From Pontederia crassipes (lineage: Eukaryota; Streptophyta; Magnoliopsida; Commelinales; Pontederiaceae), in assembly GCA_030549335.1 (NCBI GenBank), contig CM060184.1, forward strand, positions 41,433,909 to 41,497,908: a stretch of DNA of 64,000 nucleotides. Reading direction: 5' to 3'. How positions within the stretch are numbered: position 1 is the stretch's first letter; the number at the start of each line of letters is the position of its first letter. The translations under genes were made by a program, and so were the position numbers. The notes below the pieces were generated by a model. That model had not been told where the DNA came from, ran no database searches, and saw nothing but the letters and a program-made list of their open reading frames with translations. Below, piece after piece: positions 33,490-45,140 of the stretch.

Positions 33490-33973
33490 ATTGGATAATA
33501 ATTTTATATTAGTTATGAGGGATGAGTGAAATAGCTAAGCTCTATATTTTTCATTCACTAAATTAGTGGAATGAAAATGGATTAATAATTTTAGACTAAA
33601 TGAGCACTTCAATCTTTACAATTAGGTCCCTCATTCTCAGTCGGCCTTCACAAAGTGGTTTGCACTGTGGACTAGCTGGACAGATGGGACAGCTTAGTAT
33701 CCCTACCATTGCTTAAACCTCCCTCTTCCTTCTCTCTCTCCATCTATCTTTTCTTCTCTCTCATCAATCTCTCCTCTTCCTCGTACTAACAAACAAATAT
33801 TATGATAAAATAAAAATTATCTATATTTTTATTTTTTTTAATTTTCAATCTATATTTATCTATCATTTTTAACTTTTTAAAATAGATGCATGAGTGAAAA
33901 TTTTATATAAATATAAATATAATAACAAATAGAAAAAATATGTCAAATAAAAAATAAAAGTGAAAAATAAATT

Positions 33974-34123
33974 AAGTAATAAAGAACTATATGATAAATA
34001 TTTGTTAATAGTTAACCATTATAAATAGTTTAAATATATAATGAAGAGTAAAAATGACTTTTACATAAAAAAATGTTATTACCCCACCTTACCTCTTATA
34101 TAATTTATTATCCAAATATGAAC
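33974..34123 (+). repeat. 150-bp direct repeat, copy 2
   Basis: Partner of 31862-32011. Confidence 0.8.
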
Positions 34124-34463
34124 AAATTAGACTTCACCACTATATCTTATATGAGGGGACTCAACGTACGTCATGCATAGAGGTTCACGCGGAGTGACTC
34201 TAATACTATATGTAACATTTTCAACCAACGTGTGATATTATCCACTTTGGACCTTAGTCCGAATGGTTTTACTAAAATGTGTCACACTTGAATAAGGACA
34301 TGTTCCCATATATACATAGCATTTTTTGTGAGACTAATTTAAAGCATGCCTCATACGAATTTGACAATTAAAAATTGATAATGACCTTTAATTAGAAATT
34401 CAAAAAAAAATTATATATAAGAATTATTTTATAATAAAAAACTATTAATAAAATTAAGGTTCT

Positions 34464-34465
<2 letters not shown>

Positions 34466-34505
<40 letters not shown>
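34466..34505. repeat. (AT)n microsatellite
   Basis: About 20 AT dinucleotides in an uninterrupted run. Confidence 0.95.
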
Positions 34506-34510
<5 letters not shown>

Positions 34511-35857
34511 AACCGAGGAATTCCACATGACATCTCCACAATTTTTGAAAAAATAATTGAAATAAAAAATAATGATATTGGAACATAATATAGATAAATT
34601 TAATAAAATTAATATATGTTAAATTCTTATCCTCTACATAGCTAATTTTAATCGTAATTTTTCAATCTTAATATATTAATGTGTATGTACTAATCTTAAT
34701 CTATATATGTAAATAATATTACCTATCATAATATATTATCCTAAGACACATATAACCTAATTACCAAGACTTATTCTAATAATAATTTTGTAATATCTTT
34801 ACGTGTAGACTTCCACCAAGATTCTTCTATACTCCTATTTCGTAATCTAATATCCTATTTTAAATGTGTGTATTAGATTAAAAATAATAATCCATATTAT
34901 TTTTTTTAAAAATAATTTATGTATGAAATACAATAAATAACAAAAACATTATTATTTTCAAGCTTTTATTGAAAAATGAAATATCTTATAATAGAAATTG
35001 TTTAATATTTTTATTATACTAAGACTAAAATAAGTTCGACTATAAAAATTACATCTATTTATATCATATAAAAGTTTATAAAACAGTAAATATAGTTAGC
35101 TTGCATTCTATACATGCATAGCTCGACTGTATATATCAACAAATAAATGATCATTTTTCATAATAATAATGATAATAATAATTGTATAAGATATTACTAT
35201 ATGTATAACTAAAAATGGAATGCGATCAAATATTTAAAAAGTAAATTAATAAAAAGGGATTGGTTTGATTAATAAAGAAAAATGTTTAAGGAATATAAAA
35301 ATAAAAAACATGCAAAGTAATATACTAATATATCTATAACTGAAAAATTAAATAACATTAAATATAAAAGGGTAAATTGTACCAAAAAAAATAAAAATAC
35401 TTTGGTGGGAGGTATAGCTTAAACTTCTATTTTTAAAAACAAATCACTAACCTTTAATTAGTTGTAATTTTAATATTATATATTATAATTGGATGAAACT
35501 AATATTGTTAAATGTCCATTGTTATTTGTATAATTGGATGTTATTACTAACTTAATATTTTCTACTTCACTACATAGAAAAATTATTTTATATTTTTACA
35601 GTTACCACTTTGATTGATTTCATATAACCACAAAAATAATATAATAAGATATTTATAATTATTTCCAAAATAAAAAAATCATGATATGTTAATCACTTTT
35701 TAATGATTGTTGAATTATTTTTTAAAATTTTCTCAATAAATTCTTTTTTAAGTAAATAAATCATCTTATCACTCTTACTTGCTAAAAATTAATTTTAATA
35801 ACTCTTAAATATCAAATACTTTTTTTGTAATATCCTTGCATCGCACACAAATTTTTG

Positions 35858-35907
<50 letters not shown>

Positions 35908-36230
35908 GAATTGAATCAAATATTAATAATCTAATTATATCCTAATATTAGGGTATAATGTATCCTACTATTGCCGTATCTTACTATATCCTAATATTAT
36001 TATAACGTATAGTTAATTATAAAGAAAATTATATCCTAATATGGCACCTAATATTGCGTTATCTCAGGAGATGTGCATCCTAACATTTAAATCCTAATTT
36101 TGTTCACTGCATCCTAATATTAATGTTATATATCCTAATATTGCATATTTAACTATATTAATATTAATTTATTCCATATAAATTGATAATATTATCCTGA
36201 TTTATTTCAACCTCTATTCTAATATTAATA
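34506..36230. other. AT-rich noncoding DNA with iterated ATCCTAATATT words
   Basis: No coding signal. At 35938-36200 the phrase TATCCTAATATT and close variants recur roughly ten times at irregular spacing. Similar words (TTATCCTAATATT) also occur near 34740 and 51745. Possibly an internal repeat of an unclassified transposon. Confidence 0.5.
35859..35905. repeat. (AAT)n microsatellite
   Basis: About 15 uninterrupted AAT triplets. Confidence 0.95.
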
Positions 36231-36450
36231 TCTATACTATATTAAAATCAAAGAAGTTTGCAAAGAGGAGATGACACCTTAAACATTTTTACAAATACAT
36301 TTCAAAGCATATATGTATAATAATTAAATATGGTAATCGTAAAAATACCTAACCATCATTAAAATAGTCAATCTAATAAACAAACTAAATAATTATAGTA
36401 TTTGAATCAAAATAATTATACATTCATTACGAGCATTTTTAACATCATTT
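36231..36450 (+). mobile_element. Possible Helitron 5' terminus
   Basis: TCTATACTATATTAAAATC follows an A, as expected for a plant Helitron 5' end (TC start, consensus close to TCTATACTATTAAAA), and the next bases (AGTTTGCAAAGAGGAGATGACA) fit the style of such ends. No 3' hairpin with CTRR end could be identified, so it may be chance or a truncated copy. The given end is arbitrary. Confidence 0.3.
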
Positions 36451-37730
36451 TCTAATTATATCAAATTAAAGGTTCTATAATTTTCATAAAAATAATGTAA
36501 AAGCATACATACTTGTCACTTTCTACATAGGGACTCCCAAACCGAGCGCCTAATATGCTTTGGGCATCTTTGTATGCCCTACTCCAAAGTGAGGCCGACG
36601 GACGTGACGACCTTGCGAAACTTATATAATCGATTTCGGGGGCGTTTCGCAGTGATCTCCTCAAAAGCTCTCCGGATCGTCTCTAAACTAAGATCCGGAT
36701 GAAACTGATTTGCCTCCTACAAATAGAATGTTAAAACTTAGTAATTTTAAAATAAATATTAATCAAATTATGTAACCCAAATAGAAGATCGTACCGTAAA
36801 AACTCGAAAGATGTCTTCCCGCACTTGAATTGAGACATCTTTCTAGGATCCTGCCCCTTCCGGCAAATGGGAAAGAACGAGAACACTGACATCCCGCACG
36901 GTACTAGCGGGTATGAAAGTGGTCCTGCCAATTAGAAAGAAGAATTAATTTTCAATGATAACCAAACTATAACAAAATTTGTACAACTTATTTAACTTAT
37001 GGTCGAACAATATTATTCATAGTGACCATCCCATTATTGTGTAACCCCTCTTCATCATTCGAAGAGGAATCATCATCCGATACATCTGGGGTAGTCTGTG
37101 AAGGTCCGACGCCATCTACGGAACCTAATACATAATAAATCGTTAGTGACATATTAAATTAAAATTGTGAAAATTCATAGATGTACAGTAATGTTCTCAC
37201 CTCGATTGATGTGTATCGCAGCATGATCAGTGGCAGTTCGCTCGTCTGAATGTATTGAGTCAGCTGCTTGTGCTATCGGCAGCGTAGCAACTAACATTAT
37301 TAAAAATAATTAATCTAATTATTTAAGAAATATCACAATAATAAATATATCACCTGGCGTAAGATGTCTCTCGCCAATGCTAGAATGTGGTGAAGCGTCC
37401 GATACTCTCGCCGGTGGCAGTGAGGTAGCAACTATCATCATAAGAAAATACATAAAATTTGGCTCCTATTTAAAATTGTATATCGCCTATAATGTGTCAC
37501 GTTTCTGGAGTGATATGTAGAGCAGACCCACCAATGGATCGCCTATTATGTGACGATCCGGCTACATGCCCTGTCGGTGGAGGAGGAACTAATATTATTA
37601 AAAAATGAAATTAACTATTATAATCAACTATAAATAAGCAGCTGACAATAATTATATCACCTGGTGGTTGTGATGTCTGACTCATCTGGAGTGAACGCCT
37701 GGAAGAGCGAGATGACCCAGATGCTCAACC
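36451..37730 (-). pseudogene. Remnant of the second CACTA gene (Transposase_24/TNPA-like)
   Basis: Small exon-like segments on the minus strand are separated by AT-rich introns with plausible splice sites, for example an acceptor TTTGTAG at about 36717 and a donor before GTATGTATG at about 36512. The exon between reads FHPDLSLETIRRAFEEI and YKFRKVVTSVGLTLE before a stop. Another frame contains VWESLCRK, as in the P-VW--L---W start of the plant Transposase_24 domain. Position after TNP2 is the same as the second gene at 59339-60855. Decayed; exon joining is uncertain. Confidence 0.4.
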
Positions 37731-37836
37731 CCTCATTTTATGAGAAAAAAAGAAAGAAGCTTCTCTTATTATCGGTAACCATATATAACCTAAAAAAAGA
37801 AGTAAAAAACTTATGTCATTAGAATAACTACGGGAT

Positions 37837-38361
37837 TCATTCGCTTGTTTCGTATTCTGATTCATTTTCATCATCTTCATCATTGTCGCTATAATCTTGG
37901 TTCGAATCATCGTCAACGAAATTATCAAAGTTCACATTCAAGAGGTCATTTGAATTGAACTCTTACAATGGCTCAGCGTCATCGACCAATTGAAAATTCT
38001 CAACTCCATCGGCCACATCAATTGTCTCATTCACTCTATCTTCTTGATAGTAATCGTTCATGTGCACATCGTTGTGTACGGATAATGTTTCATTGTCATC
38101 TACCATTGTTTCTGCTAAGAATAGTCTACTCATCACCTTGCATGACGCCCACCATCCTTGGTTCTTTTCGATGGATACTTAGTGTAGTACACATGTTGTG
38201 CTTGTTCCGCCAATACGAATGGATCCGTATGACTGAAATCTCGACCGAGGGTTAATATTCACCAATTTAAACTTTTGATCGATCCGAACTCCTTTCTCTG
38301 GATCGAACCAACGGCATTTTAGCTCCACGACTTTGTTAGATTTTCCCAAATAAATGTTCAT
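37837..38361 (-). pseudogene. TNP2 C-terminal part (DUF4216-like) with acidic tail
   Basis: Minus-strand reading gives VVELKCRWFDPEKGVRIDQK followed by FKLVNINPRSRF, the DUF4216 pattern of plant CACTA TNP2 proteins (V-FKC-WFDP--GV--D). Frame changes follow. The end is a very acidic tail, VDDDSNQDYSDNDEDDE, with a stop at 37839-37837. It joins the N-terminal part at about 38350 with a frame change, so the whole transposase core is missing. Confidence 0.75.
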
Positions 38362-38833
38362 CTGCTTCTTCGAGAAGATTATAAAACTTAGAAGCCGAAG
38401 GATTCGGGTCTTCTTTAATCAATGCTTCCTCAACATTTTCTCCTAACATTGCATCTCGTATCATGTCCCTGTACGGATTACTCGAGTCGCCCGCAACGGT
38501 ATCTACATTATTTGTTTCTTTAGCCCATCTTTCTTCGTCATGAAAGAACCAATTGGTGTATGTCAGTAAGAAGCCGTTGTAATATAAATCCTTCTGCACA
38601 TCATATTTTACTTTCCACTGATAACATTTGCACTTTCGGCATGGACATAAGATTTTGCCATATGAAGAAGCAACACCTTCATTTCGATATGCTACATCTA
38701 TGAATTCATCAATATCATCCTTATATTCTTCAGTTATGACGCCATGTTTATCCTTCCAACGACGAATCCAATTACAATTTGGCTTTATCATTTTTGTAAC
38801 GGACAACATTAAGCCATATGTCAATAAATTCAT
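38336..38833 (-). pseudogene. TNP2 N-terminal part (transposase-associated domain)
   Basis: 165 codons from ATG at 38833. The zinc-binding-like pattern ILCPCRKCKC, then YNGFLLTYTNWFFHDEE (GF---Y--W--HGE in the family), identifies the plant transposase-associated domain (PF13963 from memory) found at the N-terminus of TNP2. The acidic linker PNPSASKFYNLLEEADEHLF normally precedes the transposase core. Here it runs straight into the C-terminal DUF4216 part. A better start may be the internal MIKPNCNW. A 57-nt hairpin ends one base upstream of the first ATG. Confidence 0.8.
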
Positions 38834-38890
38834 GTATTTGAAACGTGTGATTTTGAACTTACGAAGTCCAAAATCACACGTTTCAAATAC
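38834..38890. repeat. Perfect 22-bp inverted repeat (hairpin) abutting the TNP2 ATG
   Basis: Arms 38834-38855 and 38869-38890 are exact reverse complements (GTATTTGAAACGTGTGATTT starts the left arm). The 13-nt centre has four more pairs (ACTT/AAGT) after one mismatch, leaving a 3-nt loop. Confidence 0.95.
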
Positions 38891-38959
38891 TTCATCGTCG
38901 AATCATAATCTCATTTTATCACCAAGAATGTGGAAGTACATCCTTAGTAAAATTTATGA

Positions 38960-39600
38960 GAACATAATGAAAAAGAAAGGCGGTGGAGGCGGAGGCGGAT
39001 GTTGGCGCGGTGGAGGGCGGTGGATGAGGCAGAGGCGGCGGTGGAGGGCGGCGGAGGGGCGCGGTGGAGGTGGCGGACGGGTGCGGTGGAGGAGGAGGTG
39101 GACTAGGCAAAGGGTCGTGGTGGAGGAGGCGGAGGTCGGACGTCGGAGGAGGATGCGGTGGAGGCCAAGGGCGGCGGAGGGCGGACGTCGGTGCGTTGGA
39201 GGAGGCGACGGAGGCGGACCTTGGCGCGGAGGGAGGAGGAGGAGGAGGCGGTGGTGGAGGCGGAGGCGGACGTCGACACGGTGGAGGGCGGTGGCAGAGG
39301 ACGGTGGACGAGGTAGAGGCGGCAGTGGAGGGCGGCGGAGGGGCACGGTGGAGGTGGCGGACGGGCGTAGTGGAGGAGGCGGTGGAGTAGGCAGAGGGGC
39401 GGGGTGGAGGAGGCGGAGTGGAGGGCGGACGTTGGAGGAGGAGGCGGTGAAGGCGGAGGGCGGCGGAGGGGCGCGGTGGAGGAGGAGGTGGAGGGCCATG
39501 GAGGCGGACGTCGGCATAGTGGAGGAGGCGGCGGAGGAGGAGGTCTGGCATCGGAGGTCGGAGGTCGGGCGTCGGTCGAAGGGAGGAAAATAGTAAAACT
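38960..39600. repeat. GC-rich GGCGGTGGAGG low-complexity block inside the CACTA
   Basis: About 600 bp of irregular GGCGGTGGAGG/GCGGAGGGCGG repeats, purine-rich on the plus strand and C-rich on the minus strand. Long ORFs on both strands are by-products (Gly/Arg-rich or Pro-rich). It lies between the 5' subterminal repeats and TNP2. Confidence 0.9.
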
Positions 39601-39639
39601 GTAAAAGTGAAAATGATGAAGAGGGGTTAGGTATTTAAG

Positions 39640-41238
39640 TAAATTTTTTAGCGTCTCCCAAGGATGCGACGCTACGTAGACTCAATGTAGACATCGTTTC
39701 TATCAAAATTTGGCTAGTGCGGCGCTATGGAGAAGCTAATGTGTCGCTAAGACAACGTAGCGACACTAGCGTCGTAACGGCGTCTCCATAGTGGTAGCGT
39801 CCCAAGGATGCGACGCCATTGAGACGCTCATTAAAAGTCTTTTTCAAATTTTTTAATATGATATTTTATTTATTAATATAGCGTCTCCTCGCATTGTGCC
39901 CCATTCAAATTATTTTCTTTCCTTCCGACAATATATCATGTATGTATATAAAATTATAAATATAAATGTATATGTATCTATAATATATGTGTAGGTATAT
40001 GTATGTGTATATATATATATATATATATATGTGTATGTATATGTCTACGTGTGGGAGATTAAGTATTATAAATCTTTCATGTATGTATGTCTATATGTAT
40101 CATAAATATATATGTGTATGTATACATCTATACATGTGTGAGTCATATAACGTGTATATGTATACGTATTCGAAGTGAATATATATGTGTATATGTTTAT
40201 ATGCGTGAGATTAATTGATAATAATATGTATATATGTACTTATTATATATAAGTATATACGTGTATTTATATGTCTATATATGCCCGATTAAGCGAGGGA
40301 GATAAAAAGTCGGCTAAGGAGGCGCAATACAGACGCCATTGAGTCGCTAGGGACATATAGCGACCACGTAGCACCGAACTAGCATCTAAAAGCCCATGGC
40401 GTCTCAATTTGGTGACGCTACAGAGACTCCAATAGTGTCACCATGGCGCGACATACCCTGCGGCTCTAGTTAGACGCTAAGGTGATACTATTGGGTCTCA
40501 ACGGTGGCGCTAAAATGGGATAATTTGTAACAACTCACTCTTTTAATTCAACCATCGTAATTTCATGATTAAGTATATATATTAAGTATGTATAAATAAC
40601 ATAAATAATGTAGGTAACAAATTATATATTTAGGAACACTCCTACATGTAAAAATACATATATATATAAACATGTAATATATATATATAATATGGGTAAT
40701 CATGTACGAATAGATATATATATTGATAATACTAATATAATATTAATATTAATATAATATTTAAGTAATTTATTGATTAACATATAGTATATATAATATA
40801 TAGGGTTTAGGGTTTAAATATAAAACAAATAGCCATATAAATATAGATAAGCTAGGAATAGTTGTGAAGTAATGACATCCGCATTTACATAGCGTCGCAT
40901 GAGCATGTGACGCCAGATAGCGTCTCTTTAGAGCCGCAAACGGTGATACGCGAGCATAGCGTCACTGGTTGTCGACGCGAGAATGACGTTATATTCTCCC
41001 GCGCTTTTTCGCTTCGCGGCGCGCAATGGTAGCATCTACGTCACGTCTCCATTGCGCCATTTATAGCGTCTATTTCTTGTATAGCTAAGAACACGCTAAT
41101 GAGACGCTATCGAGAGGCAAATAGCGTCTCGTTATTGAGATGCAAGGTAGACGTCGTAAAGGCGCTAGTGACGTCTTTATAGCATCACTAGATTTGAGAC
41201 GCTACTTTGTGTCGCCAATAGCCCATTTTTTTGTAGTG
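39640..41238 (-). repeat. 5' subterminal repeat region and terminus of the CACTA
   Basis: Clusters of GCGTC, GACGCTA and TAGCGTCTC in both orientations at 39640-39890, 40300-40520 and 40880-41220, interrupted by AT-rich microsatellite DNA (TATATG/TATG at 39930-40290). Subterminal arrays are the TNPA-type protein binding sites in En/Spm. Ends at the terminal CACTA on the minus strand. Confidence 0.8.
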
Positions 41239-42702
41239 GATGTTTGATATTCTGATATATATTTATAAAAAATTAAATATTTGACATAGAATTTAAATAC
41301 TTTCTCTAGGAAAAATGAATTTGACCGCAATTGGAGTGCAAATGAAAGATTCTCCTAGTGCAAACTGATGAATAGAGAGTTTTCAAAGGAGAAGTGGAGA
41401 TACAAAAGGAAGCATGCCAATGCAACGTCCTTAGATCATATAATAGGTCTCTAAATGATCAGAATTTGTCTAAATAATTCAGTTTAATATCTCAATTAGT
41501 TTTTAAAATTTTTTATTTTCATTATATGGCTTAATTTTAAAATCGATCTCATGAGTTCAATAATATATGGATTTCACATTTTTATTTTCTTTCTGTGCAA
41601 TTCTTACTTTTGTGATACGAAGGTAAGTATACATATGGAAGATGAATTATTATTAGTTAAGCAATGCATGAACTTATAATTTTTAATTTTTCTTTGTTAT
41701 GTATTAATATGAGAGATGAATTATTATTGTCTTTGTTAATATAAATTTTATTGACTAAAACTTTCTTACATTACTTTTGAGAATATCTATGCAACATAAT
41801 TTAATAGTGATATCAATCAAGTTGTGCAACACAAGTTAATTTCTCATTTGATCTTGCTTCTTAATTGCGCTACCTCAAAAATTAGACATAAAGTGCCCAC
41901 ATGATGTATTGGTTAGTGGTGAAAGGTGATCACACTTAGTCGTAATAATAATACGAATTATAAGCAAGAGTTCTCCTATTAATAATTGTTATAATGTCAT
42001 ATGTACCATACTTAAGTTACTGATCACTAGTTGATCATATTAAAATTTTGCTCTTTTTTACTATAATTCATGTGCATATAAATCCTAAAATATTCATATT
42101 ATGATAATTATGTTTAATCTACATGCATTTATTCTTTTCGACATAATATTATCTTACATTTGCACATTTAAGTTGGATAATATACTAATTTAGTTCTTAT
42201 TTGTCTAATTTTCATTTGAATAATTGATGCTTGTTGTTCATGTTAATGCAGGATCAAAATTAAGTAGAAAAGACAAACAATCCTATTGGAAAAAGGAGAA
42301 GGGGACCATTCTTTGTAGTTGCTAAAAGCATGCAGAAAGGAATTTTTTTGATAGAGAAAAATAAAAGACCAGAGGATAGATGGGAAAATCAGATGGAATG
42401 GAAAATTCTGATGAGCGTCAAAGGATGATGATAATGTCATATAAAATGGTGATGTTGAGGAGCAATTATCTCTCCCTCCTCTTCTTCTATAAAAGTATGA
42501 TGATAATGCCAACTGCAGGTTGGGGTTTTCTTCCTGGATGTTGCACCTTGGAGTTGAAGGAAGGAGAAGAAGCAGACAGGAGCTGATTCTTTTATTTGTA
42601 TGTTTTAGAATATCTTTTATTTTGTTCATCATCTATTTTATATTGATTTCAATATTTATGACGAGCTACATCTTAGCTCTCTTAGGGTAAAGTAGTAGTC
42701 TA
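41239..42702. other. AT-rich DNA between CACTA and copia elements
   Basis: Nothing assignable. A GC-richer part (42240-42590) has short ORFs on both strands without recognised domains. Confidence 0.5.
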
Positions 42703-42707
42703 ATTCC

Positions 42708-43885
42708 TGTTGGATCTAAGTTTTAATGACATATAAAATTATATTTTGATGATACAAATATCGTGATTAAAGATAAAATGCTGAAAAAGTTTAAAGAAAA
42801 AGAGATAATTTTATGCACTGCACTTTGATTAAATAATTGGCACTGATCTTATTAGTTTTCAATGAATATTGAATGTCTTGTAGAGAATTCTGTTAGCTTT
42901 CCATGAACTCCAATATCATCTAATTTGGATAACCGTGCAAAAAGTTATGCTCAAAATAGTGCAGGGCGGTCAATTTACCGGTCGTAGCTATGAAGGTCGG
43001 CCGAGATAGTCCGGTCGACCGATATGAGATATCTGTCGATCGATCAATACATGAGCTGTCAAATTTAAATCGAGACTATACCGGTCGACAGTCCGATCAA
43101 AACACCTGTCGACTGATCAACTCAACGACTACAAATCAAAACTACGAGACTGTACCGATCGAGATACCGGTCGATAGTCCGATCGACCAACCAGTTGCGG
43201 TAACTGGAGAAATTAACGCAATGGTCATATAGTCCGGTCGATCGGTCCATAAATGCGATCGATCGGTCCATTACTGAAATGAACAGTAACGAATTAATTT
43301 TGCACGAATTTTTCACATACTAGAGCCTATAAAAGAAGTGCCAAGGCCAGAAACAAAAGAAGATCTTTTCCTTGAAGTTATTATTTTAGTTGTGCTCTTC
43401 TTTCTCTCTTCCATTCTTGTGAGCCTAGCATCGTAAAGAGAGAAATATTTTGTTCAAAAAAATAGAGAGAGCTCTTGTGTAAAAGAGGTTCTAAATCTTA
43501 TCTCTTGAGCAAGAGAAATAGATTAGCTTCCTAGGAGGAGAGGTTGCCTTGCCTTTCGAAGCGGAGAAAAATATGATTGTGTAAAAGGCTTTCTTCCTTG
43601 CCCCATTTGGAACAAAGAAAGTGCTAGTGAAATTTCTGACGGTCTCGAGGTCGAGAAGTCGGAGCGGAGACGTAGGCCAAGGTGTGGTCGAACCTCGTCA
43701 ACAATCACCGCGTCTATTTGTGTTTAATTTCTCCCACTCTCTCTCCCTTAAATATTGTGTTTATAATTTGAATTGCAAAGGTTTTACGAATCGGTTTTGT
43801 GCTTTCGCAATGAATTTCGTGAAATCGATATTTTCGTTAAACATCAATTCACCCCCCCCCTCTTGGTGCCCTTTGGGATCCTACA
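42708..43885 (+). repeat. 5' LTR of copia copy 2
   Basis: 1178 bp. U3 (42965-43275) has about a dozen CCGGTCGACCG/CGATCGATCGG-type partial palindromes. Ends TTTGGGATCCTACA. Confidence 0.9.
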
Positions 43886-43887
43886 AT

Positions 43888-43908
43888 TGGTATTAGAGCG
43901 GGTTGCTC
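43888..43908 (+). other. Primer-binding site, initiator tRNA-Met type
   Basis: TGGTATTAGAGCGGGTTGCT, two bases after the LTR; close to the common TGGTATCAGAGC. Confidence 0.85.
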
Positions 43909-44941
43909 TTATTTTGTATCTTTTGAATCGTCTCGTTTTTTATCTAATCTTTTTAGATCTAATCATTTTTAAGATAAAATCATTTTTTTAAGATTTAAAA
44001 ATCTTAAGAGCTATGGCATCAAGTGGATTTATTTTTGCCGAAGAACAATCAATTAGTCATCCTCCCCTTTTAAATGCATCAAATTTTGTATATTGGAAAA
44101 TTCGGATTCAAGCCTACATATATTCTATTGATTTAAACATGTGGGATATTGTTGAAAAAAGCTACTATTTACATGAAAAATTACCTTCCAAATATGACGA
44201 AAGACAAAAACATTTTTCAAAATTGGATTGGAAAGCAAAAAATATTTTCTATTGTGATTTGGATTCAACAGATTTTAATCGGATTTCAAATTGTAAAAGT
44301 TCAATCGAAATTTGGAAGAAACTTATTACTACTTATGAAGGAACGGATAAAGTCAAAGAATCTAGATTAAATATTTTGAATCATCAAGATGATTCCTTCA
44401 AGATGCATGAAAATGAATCAATGATATGGTTGCTTGATTTAATGATATTGTGAATGGCTTTGCCTCTTTGGAGGAGGCGGGAACTAACCCCCCAAAAGTG
44501 AAAAAGATTCTCAGGTCTTTATCCTCCCAATGGCATACAAAAAGGATGGTGATCGAAGAAAAAAATCTGAATAAATTATATTTCGATGATCTTATTGGTT
44601 CACTCCTAACCTATGAGATCGGAATCCAAGAAGAAGAAGAATCAAATGCTCTCAAAAGGAAGACAATGGCTTTGAAAGCAAGCAAAAGTGAAGATAACTC
44701 AAGTGAAGAAAAAGTAGATGAAAGGAGACTCGCTCTCTACACAAGAAAACTCAATAAGTATCTCAAATTGGTGAAAAAGAAAAAAAAATGTGAAGCCTAC
44801 CCGAAAATCATACAAAAATCACAAAGAAAAGACATCTCATAGAAGAAAGAAGAAAATGCATGAAGAGTCAAGTGAAGATGAATCAAATGAATCATCAAAT
44901 TCGTTTAGTGAGGATGTATATCTATGCTTAATGGAACATAA

Positions 44942-44960
44942 TGATGAGGTATCTTTCAAC
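44942..44960. repeat. SINE target-site duplication, left copy
   Basis: TGATGAGGTATCTTTCAAC, repeated exactly at 45141-45159. Confidence 0.95.
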
Positions 44961-45140
44961 AACAACAACAACAACAAAGCCTTATCCCACTAGGTGGGTC
45001 GGCTACATGGATCATACGACGCCATTCTTCGTTGATCCATGTTCATGAGATTTGACAGAGTTTTACACTGGCTGTCGGGGCCTAACACAACCCTCTTCCT
45101 TTATCCGGACTTGGGACCGGCTATAAAACATAGGCGGAGT
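44961..45140 (-). mobile_element. Plant SINE (Au/Angio-domain type), 180 bp
   Basis: On the minus strand the body ends GTGGGATAAGGCTTTG followed by (TTG)n, the characteristic 3' end of the widespread plant Au-like SINEs, and contains GGATCCATGTAGCCGACC-like sequence (as ATGATCCATGTAGCCGACCC). The tRNA-like 5' part appears short or degraded. A perfect 19-bp TSD shows insertion by target-primed reverse transcription into copia gag, after the copia element was in place. Confidence 0.9.

Larger units (their letters stand above)
36451..41238 (-). mobile_element. CACTA (En/Spm) transposon, minus orientation, one end visible
   Basis: The right end is TTGTAGTG at 41231-41238; read inward on the minus strand it gives CACTACAAAAAAATGGGC followed by clusters of GCGTC/TAGCGTCTC subterminal repeats. 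Proceeding inward come a GC-rich block (38960-39600), a TNP2 gene with an internal deletion (38833-37837), and remnants of a second gene. The matching left terminus was not found, so the lower boundary is a guess. GAT follows the right end (41239-41241). Confidence 0.75.

Noticed and set aside
35571-35586. CACTACATAGAAAAA as the missing left end of the minus-strand CACTA
   Set aside because: It does not match the right terminus (CACTACAAAAAAATGGGC), lacks the GCGTC subterminal words and the GAT duplication is not present.
38628-39604. 321-codon Gly/Arg-rich and 210-codon Pro-rich ORFs
   Set aside because: Artefacts of the GGCGGTGGAGG low-complexity block; open in several frames and both strands.
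42243-42632. Minus ORF of 129 codons
   Set aside because: Ser/Phe/Leu-rich with no recognised domain, in AT-rich DNA beside a transposon and overlapped by plus ORFs. Probably chance.
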